Assembly (NCBI RefSeq): GCF_014633365.1
Contig: NC_068343.1
Coordinates: 30,907,307-30,971,306 of the forward strand
Source of the DNA: Diospyros lotus
Lineage: Eukaryota > Streptophyta > Magnoliopsida > Ericales > Ebenaceae
Direction: 5' to 3'
Length of the DNA stretch: 64,000 bases
Each line of letters opens with the position of its first letter. The stretch's first letter is position 1. The notes beneath the pieces were generated by a model. The model made no database searches. It was given only the letters and a program-made list of their open reading frames with translations, and had not been told where the DNA came from. The translations under genes and the position numbers were made by a program. Positions 50,007 to 61,032 of the stretch are shown one piece after another.

Positions 50007-50640
50007 GATAATTCTAAGAGAATCTTTCTTAGAGACTGGTGAGAAAGTCTCTTTATAATCGATGTCGCCTTTCTGAGTAAAACCTTTGGAGCATCAAAAG
50101 GCCCACAAATGTCGGTGTGTATAATTTCAAGAAGCTGTGAGCTTCTTGTGGCTCTTTTCTTAGTGTGTTTTGTTTGTTTGCCTTTAATACAATCAATACA
50201 CACGTCAAGGTCAGTAAAATCTAAATATGGAAGGATTTCATGCTTTACTAATCTTTCCATCCTTTCTTTAGATATATGACCCAAACGTTTATGCCACAAG
50301 TAAGCTGAATTTTCATTAACTAAACTGCGTTTAGTTCCAACATTATGATGCAAGGTTATCAGAGTCTCAGCAAACACATTATCAAGTTTAAACTTGTAGA
50401 GACCATCACATAATATACCGGAACCAATAAAACTGTTATGTTTGAATAAACTAAAAGATCCAGAACCAAATTTAAAAGAAAAACCAACTACATCAAGTTT
50501 CTGTAATGAAACTAAGTTTCAAGTAAATGTAGGAACATAAAGAGTTTCTAATAAATCTAAGTAATGTCCGGTATCCAGAATCAAACGATGAGTGCCAATG
50601 CCTTCAATGGAAGCTTTACTTTTATTCCCCATGAACACGA
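49997..50640 (-). pseudogene. copia pre-integrase region fused by deletion to reverse transcriptase
   Basis: The minus strand shows YLWHKRLGHISKERMERLVK, a CIDCIKGKQT zinc-finger part, and the first integrase catalytic Asp in LEIIHTDICGPF. Right after GPFDAP (about 50095) the sequence becomes KGFTQKGDIDYKETFSPVSK in another frame, which is reverse transcriptase. The rest of integrase and the domain linker, about 1 kb in a normal element, are missing. Confidence 0.85.
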
Positions 50641-50655
50641 AACTTTCATTTGGCC

Positions 50656-51576
50656 TTATGGTTTAGAAATATGAGTAGTGGAACCAGAATCAATCCACCA
50701 AGTGTTATGTGGAACTTCAGTAAAGTTTGATTCATAACATACTAAAGCACAAGGCTTACCTTTCTTTTCCAACCAAGCTTTACGTTTCAAGCAGTCTTTC
50801 TTCATGTGTCCACTTTTCTTACAAAAGTGACACTTAACAGACATAGGTTCTTTATGAGCGCCTTTCGAAGAATTGTTCAAGTTACAAAGACCTTTCTTCT
50901 TACTCTTGCCACTTATCTTCTTAAAATTGTTACCAACTTCTTGATGCTTCAGAAAATGAACGGAATGAGCTTTTTGGTTCTTTAGCCTTGTCTCCTCCTG
51001 AATGAGCATATTGGTTAATTCATTGACGTTCCACTTATCCTTTATAGTGCTATAGTTCATTTGAAATGGCCCGTATTGCTCTAAAGGCAAGGAATTGAGA
51101 ATAAATTGTACCAAGAAATACTCATCCATGGTCATTCCCAGGGTCTTTAATTGCGCTGCTAAGGTGGTCATTTCCAGAATGTGCTCATGCATGGTACGAG
51201 AACCATCATATTTCATGGTGGTTAAAGAATTCACTAATGTACCGGCCAGAGACTTATCAGCAGTCTGGGAACACCCTTCCACGAACTTCATAAGTTCCTT
51301 AGCATTTTCAATTTTGGGAAGCGCTGACTTAATGTTGTTTGCAATAGTCATCCGTATAAACATGAGGCACAATCTGTTTGATCTCTCCCATACTTTATAG
51401 AATTCCCTCCGTTCATCGGTGCTTTTATCGGTAAGATCAGCGGGTTTCTCGGTTCTGAGTGCTAAATCAAGATTCAGAATACCTAAGTGAAACTGAACTT
51501 GTTCACTCCAGTCAGAGAAATTTAATCCGTTGAAAAACGGTACAGATGATACTTGCGAATGCATTGAAACAGGCAC
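50656..51576 (-). CDS. copia gag with zinc knuckle and protease start (306 codons)
   Basis: The open frame starts at ATG 51576. It has the gag opening VPFFNGLNFSDWSEQVQFHL, the core VNSLTTMKYDGSRTMHEHIL and FILNSLPLEQYGPFQMNYST (UBN2-like gag), a basic region, a zinc knuckle CHFCKKSGHMKKDC and the protease active site WWIDSGSTTHIS. It ends with a stop at the point where protease should continue. Gag forms the particle that packages element RNA. An intact gag with a defective pol suggests that the element could use pol from a relative, though this is inference. Confidence 0.88.
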   Translation of the reverse strand: MPVSMHSQVSSVPFFNGLNFSDWSEQVQFHLGILNLDLALRTEKPADLTDKSTDERREFYKVWERSNRLCLMFIRMTIANNIKSALPKIENAKELMKFVEGCSQTADKSLAGTLVNSLTTMKYDGSRTMHEHILEMTTLAAQLKTLGMTMDEYFLVQFILNSLPLEQYGPFQMNYSTIKDKWNVNELTNMLIQEETRLKNQKAHSVHFLKHQEVGNNFKKISGKSKKKGLCNLNNSSKGAHKEPMSVKCHFCKKSGHMKKDCLKRKAWLEKKGKPCALVCYESNFTEVPHNTWWIDSGSTTHISKP

Positions 51577-53220
51577 AGATACTGCAAAAAAAATTTAAAT
51601 ACTCAACATTAATACATAAAAAAATTCATGTAATTTCAGATTCAGGTATTAATCATAAGGCGCATCATAGTTCTCCTTTGGACGATACTAAGATGTACAA
51701 AATAAAACAATAATTGATAATTAAATATGCACCAATTAAATCTATTTGCTATCTTTGGATATACAAAATAAAATTAACAGAACATAATAATTATCACATT
51801 TATGTTTGACAATTATAAGGACAAATAATTAACCTTTGGGTTAATCTCGAATAGCCTTATAATACAAATTTCAATTTACCCACAAACAAATATCAAACAA
51901 AATTTTAATGTCATCAATTATAATATTTATGGGAAAATTGAAAATAATTTATAGCTCAAAATTTATTTACTTTACAAAATTTGGCCACTTTGGTGACTAA
52001 CAAATTTTTCTTAATATAAATTTTAAGTCATAAATATTTATTTCATTTATTATATATATACACACACCATAATTATATATATATATAAATAAATCCAATT
52101 ATAGATCTATTAATTTATAATTTGAAATTTATTTACTTTACAAAATTTGATCATTTGGTGACTAACAAATTTTTCTTAATATAAATTTCAGATTATAAAT
52201 AATTTTATTTTCTTTATTATATATATATTCCATAATTATATATATACATCAAACAGATCCGATTATGGATCTGTTATTGGGTCGTGGATCTGGATCAAAA
52301 TAATGAATCTAGATCCGCGCAACATGAGATGGGTCAATGGGCCTTTAATGGATAGAGCAACCCGATCCAAAACATAATTGGATCTAACCCAGTGGGTGAC
52401 CCAGCAAGCTTAATGGGTCACCCATCTTCTTCTTCATCAATCTGTTAGGGTTTTAAACCCTTTGCCTTTAGCCGCTGCCGCCTCATTTTTTCTCCATTAT
52501 TCACGGCGACTTCATCACACCATAAGCCTCGGCCACTAATGGCAAAGATTAATGGCCATGGCCGAGCGTAAATCCATGGCCAAGCGAGCAAGATGTGAGA
52601 ACAAAACCCACAGCCATGGAGAAAAGCAAAGGATCGTGCGACGACTGTTATAGCGGAAGAAAGATCGCGGAAAGATCTTTTAACTGATGAAACAATAAAG
52701 CCATTGACTGAAATCTGTCATGGCAATAGAAACCCATGACTGAAATCAGCCATGGCATAACTTAAACCAACGGCCATGGCTGAACATAAAGCCATGGTCG
52801 GTGAATGGCGACTATTATGGCGAACAGAAGACGGAGAGGCCGTAAGCCTCCACTGTTATGAATCCATAAACCTCGGCCACTAATGGCCAAGATTAGCAGC
52901 CACCATGTTATGCAACCATGGCATTGCAAGTTCTGTTGCCCACTGTTATTTATTTAATTTTAACCCATTACATGCAATAGTATATTATATATATGCATTG
53001 AAAGATTGCTTGGGGTGAAAAGATAACAACGGCCACACAAAGAAACTTTATGCCACTGTCCAAGCTTTTCTTTTATTTTAATATATCAGCATGGTTCATG
53101 AATGTACATAAATTAATGTCATTATTTGTACGTATATGTTTCAATTATGCAAATACAAACATTCAATAAATTTATATGAAAAATACATGAATTTTATAAA
53201 ACGTAGGCTCTGAAACCACA
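51577..53220 (-). other. Long leader between 5' LTR and gag
   Basis: About 1.64 kb without a coding frame. It includes an AT-rich duplicated part (51945-52263), a stretch with gggtca/tggatc words (52270-52430), and 52540-52930 with at least seven gccatgg words and other palindromes. Most copia elements have leaders of only a few hundred bases, so this is long. It may include captured or inserted DNA. Confidence 0.6.
51945..52263. repeat. Tandem duplication, ~166-bp unit
   Basis: The unit starting taatttata and containing atttactttacaaaatttg, ggtgactaacaaatttttct and (ta)n occurs at 51945 and 52111, with a few differences and a shorter second copy. Confidence 0.85.
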
Positions 53221-53714
53221 TGTAAGTTAAAATCATAATATTGCATGATGAACATAATATACAATTAATCATTAATGCTCATAATCGTAAACCTCATGTA
53301 AATCATATAAACTGTAATTAAATGCGTACTTGAATCCATAATAGGATATACCGTAATCAGAAATACCAGCTGAAGATGAAATGTTAAAATTTGGTTTCTC
53401 CCCCTCGACCTCAACCGTAATGATGGAATAATATAATTGTGATGCTTTTAATTGTGTTGGGTAAAGAGAGGACCAGACCCTTATTTATAATAATAGAAGT
53501 AGTCTCCCGTCAAGACTCTTAGGAGTTATCATTAATATCTTCTAAACCAAATAGAATTAGGATTAACCATTATCTTATTAAATTCTTATATTTATCTTAT
53601 CAGATTAATATAATTATATCTGATAATGAACTTAATTATCTCATTAGATAAACACTATAATATCCGTTGAGATATTTACTTAATTATCATGTGAGCCACA
53701 AGATAATTCTTACA
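53221..53714 (-). repeat. 5' LTR of the 47878-53714 copia element
   Basis: This is 494 bp with TG...CA ends. In minus sense it is followed by the primer site TGGTTTCAGAGCC at 53203-53218. Confidence 0.92.
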
Positions 53715-53744
53715 ATGAACCCCCTTTTCTAGTTCATGAAAAAA

Positions 53745-55165
53745 TGGTATAAGAGTTTAGATTTCTTCTATTACTCAAGCTTAGTATTGGTAAGTGATTA
53801 AGTCTGCATTATCTATCTATTATTTCCTTCTTGTCCTATTACACGTGTTTGCATGGAGTGAATTTTTAGCATTATTTTGGTTATGGTGTGAATTGTAGGA
53901 CATCATAGATCAGGCTTTTACTAAGGCTAATAGTGTATGTTATTATATTTCAATGTTGTCTTTCTCTACAACACTTAGGGTTTTACATGTCATGTATTTA
54001 CTCAAGAGATGGCAATCTAGGGTGTGTTTGTTGTGGTAATCTTAATCTAAGGAAGTATAAGACTGGCTTCTGAAAAAAACTCCTAGTGCTTGACGAAGAT
54101 AGCTAGTTGCAATTCAGTGTAGTTAATTTTTTTGTCTAATAAAAGAGGTTGGAAGTCTGACAACTTGTTTCAAGTGAGGCATTTGCCAAATGAGCTTATA
54201 TTTGATAAAATATTTTGTCATGTCATGAATGCATACATGTAAATCTTTTACACTCGTGCACCTATAGTATGTCTAACTGAGCTTAAGCACTCATGTTTGT
54301 TTCTTTTCTACTATTTGCTCCTTATTTTGTGATCTGTTGATGCAAGGATATCCAAGGGAAATGAGGTGGTCGCTAACTAACTCGATAGGTTCGAGTCAAA
54401 TGGTAGTTTACATTCTCTCAATGAATGTTAATTGTATAATATAAGTTTAAGTTATTGGGCACTAGCCAGAGGCTAGTAGTTGTTTTATAAATAATTTTAG
54501 GTTTGTAAATTATGTATGCCAAGCTTGAGGCTTAATGTTTTGTGATTGAGTTGATGCTAAGAACAAGTCATATCTTGATACCTCTCTATAGGATAGCTCC
54601 AGCAAGGTTGATGGAACTGAAATACTAGTTAATAGGATTTGGTTAGCAAATGATTCATTTAACCTAGCACATCCCCCTGGGGCAACGCTAATCCTTTTTT
54701 TGACGAAAGGGGACAAATCTAAGAATGTGGATTTATTTTTGATAATTGAACTGGGTGATGATTGAGATTAAGCATCTTTTATTGATAATGGAGGAGTTAT
54801 TTGATCAATTACAAGGACATATAATTTTCTTAAAGATCAACTTGATGTCGGGATATCATTAGTTGATGATTCCTTCCAATGACATATCGCAAATGACTCT
54901 CAGATCCAAATATAGATACTACGAGTTTGTAGTGATGTAATTTGGATTGATAAACATTCCAACAATGTTTATGTACATGATGAATAGAGTATTTTAACCA
55001 CTTTTGAATAAGTTTGTAAACGTATTTATAGATGATATTTTCATTTACTCTCCTAGTGAAGTCCAGCATTGAAAACACTAGCGAATGGTAAGATGCTTAA
55101 AGAATATTTGTTATGTGCTAAATTCTTTAAGTGTCAGTTATAGTTGGAACATATCTTTTGATATA
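53745..55165 (+). pseudogene. Gypsy relic: primer site and reverse transcriptase
   Basis: A primer site TGGTATAAGAGTTTAG at 53745-53760 follows the end of an LTR that the copia element split. Further on, 54798-55165 reads across frames as QLQGHIIFLKINLMSGYH, SKYRYYEFVVM-FGLINIPTM, FMYMMNRVF and NKFVNVFIDDIFIYSPSE. These are the Ty3/gypsy reverse transcriptase motifs, with active site FIDD. The sequence between (53800-54790) is decayed with no open frame of note; gag and protease are not recognisable. Stops are frequent. Confidence 0.75.
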
Positions 55166-56060
55166 TGAAATTTTGAAACATGTGTCAAGTTATATGAAAT
55201 ATTTTCTATTGAAACTTAATATTAGATGTTTCAAAATTCACTTAAGGTATGTTGCAACAGTCTTTTTGTTTCAAGAATTTTAAAACACCCCTTTGATGTT
55301 TCAAAACGTAAGAGTTATTGCTCCAAACAAGTTTTGAAACTAATGTTTTCATATTTCAAAAGCAAGTATAATTTGAATCTGTATTTAATATTTTAAAATC
55401 TAAATTCTATTTCAAGAAAAGGTAGAAAGTATATAGTTAACCTAAAGTAAGTTCTGAAATCAGAAATCAGATATCTTGAATGAAACAATTAAACAGGCAT
55501 GTTTCAAAACCTATAAAGCTTATTTTGAAACTTCTGATGGATTTCTGCCAAAAAAAGAAAAAAATCAAATGATTACTCTCTTTGCAAAGGATGTTCACTT
55601 TTTATGCACAAAAATCATTGTGTACAATTTTGTATTTTGCTTAAATATGAAGAAGTCTCAAAAGAGCCAAAATTTAAAGAGCTTCTTCACTTATTCTTTG
55701 TCAGGAGTCTGCTCCAATTCTATTGCGTTTTCGAGGAGGCACTTCTTGTGAAACATGTTTATGTTTTAAAACATACATGCCTTTGTTATTTCGAAACATG
55801 TCGACAGATATTTTTTACTATTGAATATCTTTTATCCTAACGGTTATTTTTTTAAATGCTAGTTAGTATATTTAAGCCTTCAAGGCCTAATTTATGAGTG
55901 TAGCAGAAAGATACTAGCGATCACTAAAAGAGATCCAAGAAGAATTCAAGTCCAAGTCTAAAAAGCATTTAAAACTCAAAAGTACTTACAAAGATTCTGT
56001 CCACACCATGTCTTCTACTACATTCATTCTTACTAATAAAATTCAAAATATTTAGATAAA
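55166..56060 (+). mobile_element. LTR-like sequence with repeated gtttcaaaac words
   Basis: From 55170 to 55810 gtttcaaaac, tttgaaac and close variants occur more than a dozen times in both directions. A TATA-like agtatatttaagcc (55864-55877) follows, as in an LTR promoter. The texture matches the LTR part of the copia relic at 32560-32720, so a related copia LTR is likely. The ends are not defined. It stops shortly before the 3' end of the next host gene. Confidence 0.45.
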
Positions 56061-56135
56061 AGATTCATTTGACAACCCAGGACAATGGTCACTACAGAGC
56101 CTATACAACGTATATTTATGCAGTCCAGCAACTGC

Positions 56136-56246
56136 TTAATTTGGGGACATGAAATGCGCCCGAGCAAGAGGATAGTCTTTTCCACCTATAGAAACGCCAG
56201 TTGGTGACCACTGGACATCCTCCCAGTCAACATTCTCTTCCACCAC
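56136..56246 (-). CDS. Unrecognised host protein, last exon (36 codons and stop)
   Basis: In minus sense the exon follows ...tggaacag and reads VVEENVDWEDVQWSPTGVSI then GGKDYPLARAHFMSPN before TAA. It joins the exon at 58772-59012 in phase. The acidic and tryptophan-rich segment (NVDWEDVQW) followed by a basic-hydrophobic tail looks like the conserved C-terminus of a larger protein. I do not recognise the family. The poly(A) region would lie within 56040-56135. Confidence 0.6.
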   Translation of the reverse strand: MVEENVDWEDVQWSPTGVSIGGKDYPLARAHFMSPN

Positions 56247-57187
56247 CTGTTCCATGCAAACATGCATATATAGAAGACAAAAAGGCCAAAATCAGAGCAT
56301 GTTTTCAAAATTGTTTTGACAGTAGGGATTGGTTATATACTACTCCATTCATCTATTATACCTACACAAGTGTAAGTGACAAATTAAACCAAGTTTCTAA
56401 TTGCTCCACCATTATTGGTAGGCAGAAAGAAGGCTGTCAATGAACTGATGCCTGATGAACAGAACACTGCTCTTACAGCTGGAGTATAATTTCAAAGATT
56501 CTTATGAGGTATAAATCCAGGAAGTTAAAAATTGACAAGTTACAAAATCACACTCAAATGACTGAAAAAACAAAAAACATGCAGGTTGGATAGTGGAGGG
56601 AAATACTTAGAACGCTAGGTTCTACAAGTGGAGGAGCACTTGGAGGCCTTTCCTTTGCATGATATAAACTACTAGGATAGGCCTTGTGGGAAGAGTGCCC
56701 TTATAGAAAGGACTCCTGTATGATTGAACCAGCCTCATGGTGAGTACAATAGTAGGGTGGAGGGTCCGATCAACCAAGATGAAGAGGTTTTCCCAACGTC
56801 CTTAGTAAACACCCAATAGAGCACAAGGGTGGAGAGTTTGTTGTTCAAGAAAAGGAGATTCCGTCTGCAAGGAGCTTGACATGTGCATGTGTTCTTAGTG
56901 AAACCCAATGGAGAACAAGGGTAGAGAATTTATTGTTCAAGCAAAGAGATTGTGTTTGTAAGGACCCTGACGTGTGCATGGGTGCCATGGTCCCATGCAG
57001 CATGATGGCATGAGGGAGGCATGCCAAGAGGATGTGTGCTGCAATAACACATGGCACGAAGGGCGCACACATTGGCAAAGTGCAACAGTATTGGAATCTG
57101 GCCAAGCTTCAGTGTGGGGAGCAGGGACGAGATGTGTTGGAATCTGGGAGTTTTAATCACGTTGCAGGCCACATGGGTAACGACCAT

Positions 57188-57742
57188 TAGGAGGTGTCCA
57201 TGGGTTGGTTTCGGATTTGGCACTAAGAATTGAACTGATCTTCATCGAGTCCATAAGATTGGACCCAAAACCAACCAATCCCTATACAAAATCTAACCAA
57301 CCCAACCAAATAAAAATCTAGTTGGTTTGATTCAGTTTTTGGTTCCAATTACATAAAATAATCTATAAATCTCGAATTTTGTTATATAAACTTTGGGAAA
57401 AAAAATAATATCAATGCTCAACAAATAATTTGCACCCAAGAACACTACACAACATTTAGTAATTTGTTTTAAACAATGACACGTAACAACAATCAGCTAA
57501 TAAATTCACAAATATACCCAGATAACATTGAAAGTGAGGTATTTATATTATACATCAATTGGTCCAAGTCGAGTCCATAGACCCAAAGGCCTGGACCAAG
57601 AACCAAATCAATCTCCATTGAGTCCAATTTTATGGACACAAGATCAAACAGCTCTATTTAAAACATCAAATCAAACCAAACCAAACCAATCGCATTGGTT
57701 TCCTTCGATTCTCAGGTCTACTTAGACCCATGGATACCCCTA
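57188..57742. mobile_element. hAT-like MITE in an intron of the unrecognised gene
   Basis: The ends taggaggtgtccatgggt (57188-57205) and acccatggatacccct(a) (57727-57742) are inverted with a few mismatches. Subterminal parts repeat ccaaaccaac/ttggtttgg and gagtcca words. It resembles the 10586-11388 element in its taggggtg tip. No clear target duplication is seen. The rest of the 2.5-kb intron (56247-57187, 57743-58771) has GC-rich ggcacg/cacatg words and no supported gene. Confidence 0.55.
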
Positions 57743-58771
57743 ATGTGTAGCTAGAGTGCACAACACAAGCGACATGTGGAAGCACAAAATAAATAGGCTC
57801 TTGGATGCATTGACAGGCAGGCCACTGGCGTTGACAGTGAACAAGCAATGTGGGCGTGCAGACCAAATAGGTTGCAGTGGTGGAGACAGTGTAAGCATTT
57901 AAGGTATTGTGGCCACACATGCAGGAGGTAGCCTGACCTCGTGTGCATGGGCAATGGCAAGTCACAGGGCTGCCCATGGTGAACACAGGCAGTAGCACTC
58001 TTGCGCAGGGGAAACAAGCATGGCATGGCCATGGGAAGGGGTGAAGAATGCACCAGGCACAGGCCGATAGGAAGCAATCGTATGCTTGACACGTCACATG
58101 AGGCCACATGGGCCATAAATCTGCCACCTGCTGAGTAACTACAACACAAGTGTCACGTCTTGAGCTACTGTCTATGGTAAAAAGCTTGCCAAGCAGGTGC
58201 AGCACACGTGCCACATGCCAGAGGGTTTTGCTAAAAATCTGCCACCCATCGGCGGTTGGCGCAGTCAACCACAAGCAACTCCCTTGTTAGTTGGGGATGT
58301 TAACCACCACTAATTCCCTAGCCTGATTGGGGGTGTCAACTGTAGATCACATGATGGGCATGCAACTAGATGCCTATATTAGGTTAGTTGTAGGGACGAT
58401 TTTGGCTATGTTATCATAAGAAATATACATATATTCATGTTAGGGTGTCTCTATCCTATGCATTCATGCTTCCTAGGGCCATTGCTAAGTGCATAATGGA
58501 AAGCTCAAACCCCCAACTGCTTTGATGTGTGATTGAGGCTGATGTACAATAAACAAATGGCGTCAAAAGCTTGACTTCCCTTCAAACTTGGTTAAAGGTA
58601 ACATCAGTAGGTCTGTCTTTCATTTTTGAGAGCAGCCCATCTATCATGCCTTCTGTTTTCATGAGATATTTACACACAAGAGCAGAAAGAGTGGTGGGTG
58701 GAGACAGAGAGGAAGCAATTCATCAAGTTGAAAGAATGTTTGTGGCACTCATAAAGGATATACAAATTTAC

Positions 58772-59012
58772 CTCCAAATGTTCCAGGGGCAGTGGGATTC
58801 CAATTGACTGCATCACTTTCTGTGGTAGTGGCTTCTTACAACAAGACCACCGGAAAACATCAAGCAGAACATTTTCACCATCTATAGTACCATTTCTCTC
58901 ACCATTAGCAGAGTGCATGCTGTGAGTGAGAGATTTCTCGATCTCCATATCAGGTGTCTGACTTAATGGTGTAGCCTTGACCATCTTCTCTCCAGAAAAG
59001 CATAGCTCATAC
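58772..59012 (-). CDS. Unrecognised host protein, penultimate exon (80 codons)
   Basis: In minus sense the exon starts after atctgaag and ends CATTTGGAG before gtaaat. One base plus 80 codons read YELCFSGEKMVKATPLSQTP, then a Ser/Glu-rich stretch, then LLDVFRWSCCKKPLPQKVMQ and SIGIPLPLEHLE. It joins 56136-56246 in phase with GT-AG borders across a 2525-bp intron, and there is no stop in the 117-codon joined frame. That supports a real host gene. Upstream exons were not found; they would lie past the copia element starting at 59232. Family unknown to me; a nuclear or regulatory protein is only a guess. Confidence 0.6.
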
Positions 59013-59231
59013 CTTCAGATAACATAAAAACTAAGTGAACACCAGAACCATCATAAAAGTAGACAAATTCTGTTTTTGATCTTTGTACTTAAAATTTCCA
59101 ATAAACTTTTAATGTAAAAAGTTCTATTCCATGGAAAAGATCTAAATCAATCTATTGAAAAAAAATTTCACCAACAAATAAAGCAATCATCCATCCAGTT
59201 TTCTATATGGTATATCATATCTGGTAATGCA

Positions 59232-59481
59232 TATGGAAGGAATAACCTGTTGATAGTAGGATTGTGGTGTGCCTGCTTCTGTAGTGGATTTATGTTATGT
59301 CATTTCTATCTGTTGTATTTGTTATAATCTTGTTAGGCGGTTAAGGCTAAGTACATAAACTTAGCCTTGTTTCAGTCCATTGTATTGTTGTTATAGTTGT
59401 TTTCATTTCTAGTGAGTCAGCAAGGGATTTTTCTTCTCTCGCATTTTTCTTCTTCTTCTCCATCATGAAGCTCTCGCTTCA
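59232..59481 (+). repeat. 5' LTR of the gag-less copia element
   Basis: This is 250 bp, starting tatggaaggaataacc (TG changed to TA) and ending gctctcgcttca. A TATA-like acataaact is near 59354. It is related to the LTR at 25019-25298. Confidence 0.8.
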
Positions 59482-59508
59482 TGGTATCAAAGCCCTAGAC
59501 TGGCGTCG

Positions 59509-60850
59509 ATGGCCTCTAATCTTGAGTTCAGTTCTTCTTCTCTTCCTCATTTTCATCTTATCATGGCAAACCGTCTTGGTTTGTAGACTCCGGAGCCACA
59601 AGCCACATTACCTCAAATCTTAACAACCTTTCTCTTTGTTCTCCATACAATGGCAATGAAAAAGTTGCCGTGGGTAATGATAAGAGGCTTCCTATTTCTA
59701 ACATTAGACTTCGTCAATTGTATACTCAAAACTACTCCCACTTCCATCATTTCTTCACCTAATGTGCTTCATGCTCCTAATATGAAGAACTTCATTAGTG
59801 TTTCTCAGCTTACTAAGGATCATAATGTGATTTGCTGAGTTTCACTCTGATTCCTGTTTGATTAAGGACAAGGATTCAGGGCTGGTGCTACTACAAAGGA
59901 TCCTTAAAGATGGACTCTACCAGCTGGCTCCAGCATTTGCTCATACTGAATCCAAGGCTGTGTCTTCTATCAAGTCCAGAAATCTTGCTGCTAATATGTC
60001 TGCTAGTGTGTCTTCTTTGAATAAATGTGAAGGACAGAGTCTGTCCTCTTTTTGTCCCCTTTCAATGTGTCTTCTAATGTGCCCTCTGGTGTAAAAGTAG
60101 ATCATGTTAACAAGATATGTCAGCAATGGCATGCCAAACTAGGGCATACTTCCTTTCATGTACTTGAGTCTGTTTTGAATAAAGTCAATATTCTTTGCTC
60201 TAGTTTGGTATTTCATTTTGTGATTCTTGCAAATTGGGCAAAATGCATCAGCTTCCTTTTACTAGTTGTCAAATTACTGCAAAGAAACCTTTAGAATTGG
60301 TTTATTCGGATTTGTGGGGTCCTTCTCCTATTCTTTTTACTAAGGGGTATCGTTATTATATTATCTTTGTTGATACTTATACTAGGTATACATGGCTATA
60401 TCCCTTGAAACTCAAGTTTGATGCCATAACCATTTTCAAAACTTTCCACAAATTTGCTGAGTTGCAATATCAATCTAAACTTAAAGCCCTTCAAACTGAT
60501 AATGGTGGTGAATTTAAGGCTTTTTTACCTTATCTTCATGCTTGTGGCCTTCAGCCTAGGTTTACTTGCCTTTACACGCACTAACAAAATGGTGTAGCTA
60601 AAAGAAAACATCGACATATAACTGAGATGGGCCTTACATTGTTAGCCCATGCTCATGTGCCCTTAAAATTTTGGGTAGTATTTCAAATTGTTGTCTACAC
60701 CATAAACCTGTTACCAGCCTCACCTCTCAATTTTAAATCTCCCTTTGAAGTTCTTTACAACAAACAACCTAACTATATGCAATTGCAGCCCTTTGGATGT
60801 GCTTGTTTTCCTTTTCTTAGAACCCTATAATAAGCACAAAATTCAATTTT
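59509..60850 (+). pseudogene. copia gag stub, protease and integrase
   Basis: Gag opens MASNLEFSSSSLPHFHLIMA, then the frame enters protease WFVDSGATSHITSNLNNLSL. Pre-integrase blocks CQQWHAKLGHTSFHVLESVL follow. The integrase core has Asp in LVYSDLWGPSP and Asp in LQTDNGGEF, but the third catalytic residue is Lys (NGVAKRKHR, codon 60600-60602) instead of Glu. Stops lie near 59836, 60292 and 60582. Even without the stops the integrase would be inactive. Confidence 0.88.
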
Positions 60851-61032
60851 CACTCTTATCAAATGTGTGTTTCTTAGTTATAACCATGTTCAAGCTAGGT
60901 ATAAGTGTTTGTATCCTTCAGGGAAAATCTATGTGTCAAGACACGTGAAGTTTAATCTAGAGGAATTTCCCTTCCTTCTTTTGTGTTCACCTTATCTTCC
61001 TCCTCCTCCTTGTTCCTCTCAGTCGGTGTCTT

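Larger units (their letters stand above)
47878..53714 (-). mobile_element. Full-length copia element, 5837 bp, TSD ATGAA, lacking integrase core
   Basis: LTRs at 47878-48371 and 53221-53714 are close to identical and have TGTAAG...CTTACA ends. The target duplication atgaa is perfect (47873-47877 and 53715-53719). In minus sense a primer site TGGTTTCAGAGCC follows the right LTR (one change from initiator tRNA-Met) and a purine tract aagtgggagaa precedes the left one. Gag, protease, partial pre-integrase, reverse transcriptase and RNase H are present, but the integrase core is deleted. A leader of about 1.6 kb separates the 5' LTR from gag. It is inserted within an older gypsy element. Confidence 0.93.

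Noticed and set aside
54830..55078. Minus-strand open frame over the gypsy reverse transcriptase
   Set aside because: The plus strand carries the reverse transcriptase motifs; the minus frame is its shadow.
57666..58274. 202-codon minus-strand open frame, Cys/His/Leu-rich
   Set aside because: It crosses the edge of a MITE and lies in an intron of the minus-strand host gene; no conserved motif is visible.
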